This document shows positions 26,260-33,720 of a DNA stretch of 64,000 bases, in pieces. Both the position numbers and the translations under genes were made by a program. Positions within the stretch are counted from its first letter, which is position 1, and each line of letters starts with the position of its first letter. The stretch comes from Duganella sp. SG902 (lineage in GTDB: Bacteria; Pseudomonadota; Gammaproteobacteria; Burkholderiales; Burkholderiaceae_D), in contig NZ_JABMJK010000005.1 of the NCBI RefSeq assembly GCF_013376005.1, forward strand, positions 186,001-250,000. The letters are read 5' to 3'. Under the pieces are notes generated by a model. That model was not told where the DNA came from, searched no databases, and saw only the letters and a program-made list of their open reading frames with translations.

Positions 26260-26646
26260 GTGCCCGCCATCCTAAACTATCTGATCCACCTGCTGCTGGC
26301 CGCCGTGCTGCTGGCGGTGTTCTTCAAAGCCTACACGTGGATGACACCTTTCGACGAGGTGAAACTGATCCGCCTCGGGAATCAGGCGGCGGCGCTATCG
26401 CTGGGCGGGGCGCTGATAGGTTTTTCCATCACTATCGGTTCGGCGCTGATGCATACTGCCGATTACCGTGAATTTTTCGCCTGGGCCTTCGGCGCCATGG
26501 TGGTGCAGATGCTGGCCTACGCCATCACCACCCGCGTGCTGAATATGTCGAAAGACCAGATCGAGGCAAACAACACGGCGTTCGGCGGGCTGCTGAGTGC
26601 CATCTCCATTTCCATCGGCGTGATCAACGGCGCCTGCATCTCCTAA
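26260..26646 (+). CDS. DUF350 (YjfL-like) membrane protein
   Basis: A 128-residue protein with a GTG start and four hydrophobic segments (around 5-25, 45-68, 73-92 and 106-127). It matches DUF350, whose E. coli member YjfL is encoded next to a PspA homologue. It is the first gene of a run DUF350 / SPFH / DUF4178 / Gly-rich peptide / SpeD. Role unknown; an inner-membrane partner of the SPFH protein is inferred from neighbourhood. Confidence 0.85.
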   Translation: MPAILNYLIHLLLAAVLLAVFFKAYTWMTPFDEVKLIRLGNQAAALSLGGALIGFSITIGSALMHTADYREFFAWAFGAMVVQMLAYAITTRVLNMSKDQIEANNTAFGGLLSAISISIGVINGACIS

Positions 26647-26664
26647 TTTCAAGCGAGGACCATC

Positions 26665-27684
26665 ATGGGTATCGGCAGCTTTATCAAGAAGCAGTTTATC
26701 GATGTACTGCAATGGAACGAGGACACCGACGGCGTGCTGGCATGGCGCTATCCGATGGCCGACCAGGAAATCCAGAACGGCGGCCAGCTGGTGGTGCGCG
26801 AGTCGCAGGTGGCGGTGTTCGTCAACGAAGGCCAGGTGGCGGACGTGTTCGGCCCCGGCACCCACACCCTCACCACGCAAACCCTGCCAGTGCTGACCAA
26901 CCTGAAGAACTGGGACAAGCTGTTTGCCTCGCCGTTCAAATCGGACGTGTACTTCTTCAGCACCCGCGTGCAGACCGGCCGCAAATGGGGCACGGCGCAG
27001 CCGATCACCATCCGCGACAAGGACTTCGACATGGTGCGCGTGCGCGCCTTCGGCATGTACTCCTACCGCGTGATCAACGCGCGCGCCTTCTTCACCGAAA
27101 TCAGCGGCACGCGCGAGACGTACACCCGCGATGAGGTGGAAGACCAGTTGCGCGGCATCCTGATGGCCACCATGGCCAGCTCGCTGGGCGCGTCGCAAGT
27201 GCCCTTCCTCGACATGGCGGCCAACCAGGCCCTGATGGCGCAGCAGGTCAAGGGCGACCTGACCACCGCCTTCGCGCGCTACGGCATCGGGCTGGACGAG
27301 TTCAACGTGGCCAGCGTCAGCCTGCCGGAGGAACTGCAGGCGGCGCTGGACGAGCGCATCTCGGCCGGCATGAAGGGTGGCATGAGCGCCGACAAGCTGG
27401 CCGGCTTCACCAAGTACCAGGTGGCCAGCGCGATTCCGCTGGCGGCGCAGAACGAGGGCGGCCTGGCCGGCATCGGCGCCGGTCTGGGCGCCGGCATGAC
27501 GGTGGGCCAGGCCATCGGCCAGAGCATGGGCGCGGCGCTGGCGCCGCAAGCCGCCCCCGCGCCGGTCGAGGAGCCGATCGAGGCGCGCCTGGAAAAACTC
27601 AAAGGGCTGCTGGACAAAGGCCTGATTTCGGCCGCCGACTACGACAGCGCCAAGGCCGAACTGCTGAAAAAACTGATCGGCTAA
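26665..27684 (+). CDS. SPFH-domain protein (YdjI-like) with C-terminal SHOCT-like tail
   Basis: A 339-residue protein. Residues 20-240 form an SPFH/band-7-like domain of the YdjI type (VRESQVAVFVNEGQVADVFGPGTHTLTT). A glycine-rich linker (about 265-290) is followed by a short helical SHOCT-like end (EARLEKLKGLLDKGLISAADYD). In Bacillus, YdjI is encoded with a PspA protein. No PspA is visible here. It begins 18 bases after the DUF350 gene. Confidence 0.85.
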   Translation: MGIGSFIKKQFIDVLQWNEDTDGVLAWRYPMADQEIQNGGQLVVRESQVAVFVNEGQVADVFGPGTHTLTTQTLPVLTNLKNWDKLFASPFKSDVYFFSTRVQTGRKWGTAQPITIRDKDFDMVRVRAFGMYSYRVINARAFFTEISGTRETYTRDEVEDQLRGILMATMASSLGASQVPFLDMAANQALMAQQVKGDLTTAFARYGIGLDEFNVASVSLPEELQAALDERISAGMKGGMSADKLAGFTKYQVASAIPLAAQNEGGLAGIGAGLGAGMTVGQAIGQSMGAALAPQAAPAPVEEPIEARLEKLKGLLDKGLISAADYDSAKAELLKKLIG

Positions 27685-27688
27685 GCGC

Positions 27689-29158
27689 GTGCAAATCGTT
27701 TCCTGCCCCAGCTGCGGCGCGGAGGTCAAATTCCGCTCGCATGCCTCGGTCATGGCGGTCTGCGAATATTGCAGCACGCGCGTGCTCAAGGATGCGGACG
27801 CGGTCAAGGACCTGGGCAAGATGTCGTCCGTGCTGGAGGACTACTCGCCGATCCAGATCGGCACCGCCGGCGTGCTGGGCGGGCGGCCGTTCACGGTGGT
27901 GGGCCGCATCCAGCTGCGCTATTCGGCCGGCATGTGGAACGAGTGGTATCTGTTTTTCGACGATGGCAAGACCTCGTGGCTGGGCGATTCGTCCGGCATG
28001 TACACCATTACCGCCGAGTACCAGGGCGAGGCCCAGGTGCCGCCGCTCGAGCAGCTGACGCCGGGGCGCAATTATCCGATCAACGGCGCGCCCTACATGG
28101 CGGCCGAGGTGCGCGTGGCCGATTGCGTGGGCGGCCAGGGCGAGCTGCCGTTCAAGGTGGGCGATGGCTATCAGGCGCGCGTGGCCGATTTCCGGCGCGG
28201 CGCGGAGTTCATCACGCTCGATTATTCGGATTCGCCGCGCCCCGTGATCTACACCGGCCTGGCGGTGACGCTGGACAGCCTGCAATGCCAGCTGCTGCGC
28301 GACGACGACACCATCCAGCGCGCGGCCGGACGTTATCGCGGCAAGCTCGATGCGCTCGATTGCCCATCCTGCGGCAGCCCGATCAAATACCTGCCCGGCG
28401 TGACGGCCAACCTGGTGTGCCCCGCCTGCGCCACCCGGATCGACGCCGCCAGCCCGGAGGCGCAGGTGGTGGCCGCCGGCGAGCGTGTGGCGGCCGTGCC
28501 GCTAACGCTGGAACTGGGCGCGAGCGCGAAGATCAACAACCAGGAATTCACCATCATCGGCATGATGCGCCGCGCCGACGACGAGGGCACGCAGTGGAAC
28601 GAATACCTGATGTACGGCCCGCGCTCCGGCTTCTCCTGGCTGGTGGAGACCGACGATGGCTGGTCCGGCGCCAACGTGCTGGCCGAGTGGCCGGTCGCCT
28701 ACACGCCGGGGGCGCCGGCGGTGGTTGTGGATAAAGTCCAGTTTTCCCGCCTGTACGACTATGGTTCGGTGGTAACGTACGCGGTGGGCGCCTTCAACTG
28801 GCGCGTGGCCGTGGGCGACCGCACGCGGGTGGAGGAATTCCAGGCCGGCCAGTTGCGGCTGGCCAGCGAAACCACGGAAAGCGAGATGACGTGGTCGCGC
28901 TCCTCGCCGGTATCGGCCGACCAGCTGGCGCTGTGGTTTGGCGCCGCCTTCAAGGGCCGCGTGAAGTCGCCCTCCAAAACCAGGCCATTCGCCAACAACC
29001 GCTATCGCAACACGGCCAAGTACATCATCTGGTTCATGCTGGCGCTGAATGCGATCCCGCTGCTGGCGAATTTTTCCGGCACCTGGTTCCTGAGCGCGAT
29101 CGGCGCGCTGGCCATCTACCTGCCGGCGATTTTCTTGGATAACAACGATCAGGCATGA
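27689..29158 (+). CDS. DUF4178 protein with two zinc ribbons and C-terminal membrane helices
   Basis: A 489-residue protein starting with GTG four bases after the SPFH gene. Zinc ribbon 1 uses Cys6, Cys9, Cys25 and Cys28; zinc ribbon 2 uses Cys225, Cys228, Cys244 and Cys247. Each is followed by a DUF4178 domain, so the protein is an internal duplication. The two DUF4178 copies share a WNEWYLFF / WNEYLMYG core and SWLGDSSG / SWLVETDDG. Residues about 447-482 are two membrane helices. No catalytic function is known. The stop overlaps the next ATG. Confidence 0.85.
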   Translation: MQIVSCPSCGAEVKFRSHASVMAVCEYCSTRVLKDADAVKDLGKMSSVLEDYSPIQIGTAGVLGGRPFTVVGRIQLRYSAGMWNEWYLFFDDGKTSWLGDSSGMYTITAEYQGEAQVPPLEQLTPGRNYPINGAPYMAAEVRVADCVGGQGELPFKVGDGYQARVADFRRGAEFITLDYSDSPRPVIYTGLAVTLDSLQCQLLRDDDTIQRAAGRYRGKLDALDCPSCGSPIKYLPGVTANLVCPACATRIDAASPEAQVVAAGERVAAVPLTLELGASAKINNQEFTIIGMMRRADDEGTQWNEYLMYGPRSGFSWLVETDDGWSGANVLAEWPVAYTPGAPAVVVDKVQFSRLYDYGSVVTYAVGAFNWRVAVGDRTRVEEFQAGQLRLASETTESEMTWSRSSPVSADQLALWFGAAFKGRVKSPSKTRPFANNRYRNTAKYIIWFMLALNAIPLLANFSGTWFLSAIGALAIYLPAIFLDNNDQA

Positions 29159-29334
29159 GTAAATTTTTCATCTACGCGATCATCGTCACCGTGCTGACCT
29201 CGGGCAGCAGCTGGCTGCGCATGGCCGGCGGCGGCGGCGCCGGCGGCGGCTATCGCGGCAGCACCTGGAGCTCGCACACCGGCGGTGGCGGCGGCAGCTG
29301 GGGTGGCGGCTCGGGCGGCGGAGGCCACAAGTGA
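29155..29334 (+). CDS. 59-residue membrane peptide with Gly-rich tail
   Basis: A small gene joined by four-base overlaps to both neighbours (ATGA at 29155-29158 with the DUF4178 stop; GTGA at 29331-29334 with the speD start), strong evidence that it is real. Residues 3-22 are a single hydrophobic helix (FFIYAIIVTVLTSGSSWL). The rest is Gly/Ser/Trp-rich and ends GGGGHK. I do not recognise a named family; such tails occur in small membrane proteins near polyamine or Psp-type loci. Confidence 0.75.
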   Translation: MSKFFIYAIIVTVLTSGSSWLRMAGGGGAGGGYRGSTWSSHTGGGGGSWGGGSGGGGHK

Positions 29335-29723
29335 AACTGGAATCGCTCCCCGCCGGCGCGGCCGCGTCGAACGTGCACGCGCCGTCGGGCACCCATGTGC
29401 TGGCCGATCTGAGCGGCATCGACGCCGAAAAATTAAGCAACTGCGCGGCACTGGAAACCCTGCTGCGCGGCGCCGCCGAAGCGGCCGGCGCGCACGTGCT
29501 GTTCAGCCACTTCCACGCGTTTGGCGCAGGCCAGGGCGTCACCGGCGTGGTGCTTCTGGCCGAATCCCACATCACCATCCACACCTGGCCGGAACGCAAT
29601 TTCGCCGCCGCCGACATCTTCATGTGCGGCAGCGCGCAACCGGAGTTAGCGCTCGCTCTCATCAGAAAGGCCTTGCAGCCTGGGGCCGCTCACGTTCACA
29701 CGTCACGGCGCGGGCCGCCGTAA
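29331..29723 (+). CDS. speD: S-adenosylmethionine decarboxylase proenzyme
   Basis: A 130-residue pyruvoyl enzyme with a GTG start. It self-cleaves at Glu78/Ser79 in LAESHITIHTWPE to make its pyruvoyl group. Ser79, His84 and Cys99 keep the 5- and 15-residue spacings of the short bacterial/archaeal type. It supplies decarboxylated SAM to an aminopropyltransferase, most simply the SpeE-like protein at 24658-26169. Co-transcription with the DUF350/SPFH/DUF4178 genes is indicated by overlaps. Confidence 0.92.
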   Translation: MKLESLPAGAAASNVHAPSGTHVLADLSGIDAEKLSNCAALETLLRGAAEAAGAHVLFSHFHAFGAGQGVTGVVLLAESHITIHTWPERNFAAADIFMCGSAQPELALALIRKALQPGAAHVHTSRRGPP

Positions 29724-29732
29724 GGAGACATC

Positions 29733-30098
29733 ATGGGTCTATCCACGCTGGGCCAGATCGCCCTTCCCGTCACCAGCGCCGACCGCGCCGAGCAGTTTTA
29801 TGGCGAGGCGCTGGGCCTGCCCAAGCTGTTCCGCTATGGCGAACTGGTGTTCTTCAACTGCGGCGGCGTGCGGCTGATGCTGGAGGGCGGCAAGGACAAG
29901 GTCGACGCCGGCAGCGGCGTATGCCACTACTTCAAGGTCGAAAACATCGAGGCGGTGGCGGCCGGGCTGCAAGCCAAGGGCGTCAGCTTTGAGCGCGAGC
30001 CGCACCTGATCGCCAAAATGCCCGACCATGAACTGTGGATGGGCTTTTTCCGCGATCCGGACGGTCACCTGCTGGCGGTGATGGAAGAAAAGCGCTGA
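29733..30098 (+). CDS. VOC family (glyoxalase-like) protein
   Basis: A 121-residue single-unit vicinal-oxygen-chelate protein. It has the bab-bb layout: LGQIALPVTSADRAEQFYGE at the front, FNCGGVRLMLEGG in the middle and MGFFRDPDGHLLAVMEE with the last metal ligand. The substrate is unknown. It follows speD after nine bases; whether it is functionally linked is unclear. Its last 34 bases overlap the convergent CPBP protease gene. Confidence 0.8.
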   Translation: MGLSTLGQIALPVTSADRAEQFYGEALGLPKLFRYGELVFFNCGGVRLMLEGGKDKVDAGSGVCHYFKVENIEAVAAGLQAKGVSFEREPHLIAKMPDHELWMGFFRDPDGHLLAVMEEKR

Positions 30099-30757
30099 TC
30101 GCGGCGCGCCGCCAGTTTTTTCATCAGCGCCGGCAGGAAGATCAGCGACGAGTCGATGATCGCATGCGCGATCATGCAGGCGATCAGGTCGCGCTGCCAA
30201 AGGTAAAGCCCGGTCAGCAACGTGCCGGCAAACGCCACCCCCGCCAGATGCCTCCACGACCAGCTGCCGAGGTGGGCCAACGTGAACACCGCCAGCGGCA
30301 GCAGGGCCGCCAGCCACAGGCTGCCGGTCAATTCATGCAGGCGCTCGATCGGATAACCACGGAACATGATCTCTTCGGTGATGCCGGCCGTCAGCGGCAC
30401 GGCGCAACGGAACCACAGCGGCATGTCGAGCAGTCGCGTCAGCCCTTCCGACCGGACCTCCTTGCCGGCCCGGCTAGCCTGTATCAGGCCGACGACGGTC
30501 AGCGCCAGCATGGTCAGGCCCAGCGCGGCGCCGCCCAGCCAGGCCAGATAGTTGGGCGCCGCCAAGGCAATGCCGATGCTGGCCAGCGGACGCCGTTCCC
30601 ACAGCAGCACCAGCGCCAGCAGGGCGCCACAGCCGGCCCACGCCGTCGCCAGGCGGCGCAGCTGTTTGGCGCGCCCTTCCGCTTCGCCGCGCCGGACCCA
30701 GGCCAGCAGCGACGGCAGGCCCAGCGCCACCAGCAGCCCGATCACCGTGACCGTCAC
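30065..30757 (-). CDS. CPBP family intramembrane glutamic protease
   Basis: A 230-residue membrane protein with seven or so helices. The CPBP motifs are present: ITEEIMFRGYPIERL (Glu128, Glu129, Arg133), FTLAHLGSW (His162) and CMIAHAIID (His198). These match Rce1-like glutamic proteases. The GTG at 30757 overlaps the stop of the upstream GST gene (GTGA), implying coupling; an open extension upstream lies inside the GST gene and is not used. Confidence 0.82.
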   Translation of the reverse strand: MTVTVIGLLVALGLPSLLAWVRRGEAEGRAKQLRRLATAWAGCGALLALVLLWERRPLASIGIALAAPNYLAWLGGAALGLTMLALTVVGLIQASRAGKEVRSEGLTRLLDMPLWFRCAVPLTAGITEEIMFRGYPIERLHELTGSLWLAALLPLAVFTLAHLGSWSWRHLAGVAFAGTLLTGLYLWQRDLIACMIAHAIIDSSLIFLPALMKKLAARRDQRFSSITASR

Positions 30758-31383
30758 GCGGCGGCCTGCTCCGCGGCCAGGGCCGCGTCCTTCTCGCGCG
30801 CGGCGACGGCGGCCGGGCGGCTGTTTACGCGTTGCACATATTCCTCGATGACCGGCAGCTTGGGCACGATGCCGAACATCAGCATCCATTCAAACGCCGT
30901 GGCCCACAGCACATCCAGCGCGGTGAACCGCTCGCCCAGCAGGTACGGGCCTTTCGACAGCTGCTCGATGAGCGTGCTGAACATGGTGTCGAAATCGCCG
31001 TAGTGGCAGGCTTGCTTGTCGGCCGGCTTGTTCTTCATCCACTGGTCGACGATGGCCGGCTCGAAGCAGCTGCCGTAAAACGCCATCCAGCGCAGGTAGG
31101 GGCCGCGCTGCGGATCGCCCAGCGGCGGCGCCAGCCCGGCTTGCGGGAACAGGTCGGCCAGATACAGGTAGATGGCGACCTGCTCGGTGACGACGGCGTC
31201 GCCATGGCGGATGGCCGGCACCTTGCCCATCGGGTTGACCGCCAGATAGGCGGCTTCGCGGTTTTCGCCTTTTTTCATGTTCATCACATGCAGCTCGTAG
31301 GGCGCGTGCAACTCTTCAAGCAGCGTCAGCACGCCGGTCGAGCGCGAATACGGGCAGTGGAACAGGGTCAGTTGCTGGTTCAT
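30754..31383 (-). CDS. Glutathione S-transferase
   Basis: A 209-residue GST. The thioredoxin-like N-terminal half begins MNQQLTLFHCPYSRSTGVL, has the cis-Pro motif KVPAI and the Thr/Glu pair TEQVAI that holds glutathione. The C-terminal half is helical. The start at 31383 fits the family. Overlaps the CPBP gene by four bases. An AraC-type regulator is transcribed divergently. Confidence 0.87.
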   Translation of the reverse strand: MNQQLTLFHCPYSRSTGVLTLLEELHAPYELHVMNMKKGENREAAYLAVNPMGKVPAIRHGDAVVTEQVAIYLYLADLFPQAGLAPPLGDPQRGPYLRWMAFYGSCFEPAIVDQWMKNKPADKQACHYGDFDTMFSTLIEQLSKGPYLLGERFTALDVLWATAFEWMLMFGIVPKLPVIEEYVQRVNSRPAAVAAREKDAALAAEQAAA

Positions 31384-31461
31384 GCGTTTCTCCTTGGTGG
31401 CGATGAAAAACCCACGATAAATCTTGCTAAGATGGCGGTCTTGTAAAAACGCGAATCCAAA

Positions 31462-32295
31462 ATGACGACGCTGCACAGTGTACCGCGTCCCACCCGTGGG
31501 GTGGTGAATCCGGCCGCAGGCGAGAAAGTGTTCCGGCTGGAGCACTACCTGCCGCCGGACGACCTGGCGCCGTTTGTCGATTTTTTCTGGCTGGTGGCGT
31601 GGACGCTGCCGGAGGGCGTCACGCACGTGCAGCGCACCCTGCCGCGCCACGCCATCCACGTGGTGTTCGACGCCGGCCACACCGCCATATTTGGCGTCAT
31701 GAGCGGCGCGTTCGAGTACACGCTGCGCGGCAGCGGACGCGTGCTGGGCGCCAGCTTCCGGCCCGGCGCGTTTCGCGGCTTCCTGCGGCAGCCGGTGCAG
31801 TCCATCACCGACCGCGAGCTGCCCTTGTCGGCCGTGTTCGACTGCGACGACGCCGCGGCCGAGCGTGGCGTGCTGGCAGCGCCGGACGATGAGGCCATGG
31901 TCAGCGCCGCCAGCGCCATCCTGCGCACCGCCCTGCCCGCCCCAGACGCGGAGACCGAACGCATCGCCGCCATCCTGCGCGTGATCGAGGGCGAGCCGGA
32001 GATCATCCAGGTGCGGCAACTGGCGGCGCACACCGGCATCAGCGTGCGCCGCCTGCAACTGCTGTTCAAGGATTACGTGGGCGCCAGTCCCAAGTGGGTG
32101 ATCCGCCGCAACCGCCTGCTGGACGCCGCCGACCTGCTGGCCAAAGGCAGCGGCATCGACCTGGCCGCGCTGGCGCAGCAACTGGGCTACTACGACCAGG
32201 CCCACTTCACCACCGACTTCGAAAAACTGATCGGCAAGCCGCCGGCCGACTACCGCCGCAGCTGCAAAGCCATTGACGCACCGGCGGCGCGGTGA
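31462..32295 (+). CDS. AraC-family transcriptional regulator
   Basis: A 277-residue regulator with an N-terminal sensing domain (AraC-associated DUF6597-like; FVDFFWLVAWTLPEGVTHVQ) and a C-terminal AraC helix-turn-helix pair (IIQVRQLAAHTGISVRRLQLLFKD and LAALAQQLGYYDQAHFTTDFEKLIGKPPADYRR). It is divergent from the GST/CPBP pair and may control it, which is inference from layout. Confidence 0.87.
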   Translation: MTTLHSVPRPTRGVVNPAAGEKVFRLEHYLPPDDLAPFVDFFWLVAWTLPEGVTHVQRTLPRHAIHVVFDAGHTAIFGVMSGAFEYTLRGSGRVLGASFRPGAFRGFLRQPVQSITDRELPLSAVFDCDDAAAERGVLAAPDDEAMVSAASAILRTALPAPDAETERIAAILRVIEGEPEIIQVRQLAAHTGISVRRLQLLFKDYVGASPKWVIRRNRLLDAADLLAKGSGIDLAALAQQLGYYDQAHFTTDFEKLIGKPPADYRRSCKAIDAPAAR

Positions 32296-32334
32296 GACAC
32301 TGCCTGCTCCACTTCAACCACAGGAGACCAACCC

Positions 32335-32373
32335 ATGCGCCACGTAGATATTGCCCTCCTGTCGGCTGCCTGA
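32335..32373 (+). CDS. Putative 12-residue leader peptide upstream of rsgA
   Basis: A 12-codon frame (MRHVDIALLSAA) with a strong AGGAG ribosome-binding site eight bases upstream (32322-32326). The downstream gene at 32492 has no comparable ribosome-binding site. A GC-rich hairpin (GCGCG TTAT CGCGC) lies between them. This layout suggests a translated leader controlling the GTPase gene; this is inference. Confidence 0.45.
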   Translation: MRHVDIALLSAA

Positions 32374-32491
32374 TCACGCCAGGACACCCACCCGCTTGTT
32401 GATCCGCGCGTTATCGCGCAGCTGACTTCCCGTATTCGTCGCCCACCGCCTGGTCGCGGAGGGTATCGCTCGTCTTACTGGAATCCATATC

Positions 32492-33541
32492 ATGATCGAC
32501 ATCGATTTCGCATCACTGCGCCGTATCGGCCTGAACAACACCATCGTCAGCCAGCTTCACAACCCACCGCCGGATGCCCGGCTGGTCCGCATCACCGCCA
32601 TCCACCGCGAGTGGCTCACCATACACGACGGCAGCACCGAGCTGCGCGCGCGCGCCGTGCCGGCCCTGCACCGGCAGGACCTGGCCGTTGGCGACTGGGC
32701 GCTCCACACAACCCCCGCCCATGATGAACACTGGCTGTGCGCCGTGCTGCCGCCCGTCACGCGCATCGCGCGCCGGGGCAACGACGGCCGGCACCAGAGC
32801 CTGGTCAGCAACGTCGACACCGCGCTGCTGGTGATGGGGCTGGACCAGGACTTCAATCCGCGCCGGCTGGAGCGCTACCTCGCCATCGTCAAGACCGCCC
32901 AGGTCGAGCCGGTGGTGGTGATGAGCAAGGCCGACATCGCCGGGGACGTGGAACAGCGCATGGCGCTGCTGCGCCAGCGGCTGCCCGCCGGCGTCCCGCT
33001 GCTGTCCGTGAACACGCTGAGCGACACCGCCATCACGCAACTGGCGCCATGGCTGGGCGCGGGACAGACGCTGGTGTTGCTGGGCTCCTCCGGCGCCGGC
33101 AAGTCCTCGCTGACCAACACGCTGACGCGGGCGCGCCAGCAAACCGGCGGCGTGCGCCATGGCGACGGACGCGGCCGGCATACCACCACCACCCGTTCGC
33201 TGCATCTATGCCCAGGCGGCGCCTGCATCATCGACACGCCGGGCCTGCGCGGCTGGCAGCCCGACGCCGACGAGGCCAGCATCGCGGCCAGCTTCGACGA
33301 CATCGACGCGCTGGCGGCGCACTGCCAGTTCCGCGATTGCCGCCACGCCAGCGAGCCCGGTTGCGCGGTGCGCGGCGCAGTCGATGAAGACCGCCTGCGC
33401 AACTATCACAAGCTGCTGCGCGAGGCGCGCCGTTGCGAGCAAACGCCGCTGGAGCGGATCGCCGAGGTCGGCAAATGGAAGGTCCTGCAACGCGCGGCCA
33501 GCGCCCGCGCGAAACACAAAGGCGGCGGACATGGCAAATAG
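32492..33541 (+). CDS. rsgA: Ribosome small subunit-dependent GTPase RsgA-like
   Basis: A 349-residue circularly permuted GTPase that helps 30S subunit maturation. An N-terminal OB-like fold is followed by the permuted GTPase: VVMSKADI (G4), GSSGAGKSSLTNTL (G1, Gly198 to Ser205), a switch region RHTTTTRSL, and DTPGLRGW (G3). The C-terminal zinc motif is HCQFRDCRHASEPGC. It is probably a second, shorter-range paralogue; a canonical rsgA elsewhere in the genome cannot be excluded. It follows the possible leader peptide. Confidence 0.88.
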   Translation: MIDIDFASLRRIGLNNTIVSQLHNPPPDARLVRITAIHREWLTIHDGSTELRARAVPALHRQDLAVGDWALHTTPAHDEHWLCAVLPPVTRIARRGNDGRHQSLVSNVDTALLVMGLDQDFNPRRLERYLAIVKTAQVEPVVVMSKADIAGDVEQRMALLRQRLPAGVPLLSVNTLSDTAITQLAPWLGAGQTLVLLGSSGAGKSSLTNTLTRARQQTGGVRHGDGRGRHTTTTRSLHLCPGGACIIDTPGLRGWQPDADEASIAASFDDIDALAAHCQFRDCRHASEPGCAVRGAVDEDRLRNYHKLLREARRCEQTPLERIAEVGKWKVLQRAASARAKHKGGGHGK

Positions 33542-33720
33542 CGGCATGCGGGGGTTCAGGAAATCCCTACACCAACTTCAGCATCGCCCGATGCTGGGCG
33601 GGGGCCGTGGTTTGTATGATGCATTGCAGGGTTGCGCCGGCCCTGCTTGGGGGCAGGCCCTGACGTTGATCTCGACAATACCAGCGCCCACCCTTCCGCC
33701 GTTCCAGCCTTGGCTACCCA

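Noticed and set aside
33579..33596. CAGCATC/GATGCTG hairpin after rsgA as terminator
   Set aside because: The stem is good but is followed by GGCGGGG rather than a T-run; recorded only as a hairpin.
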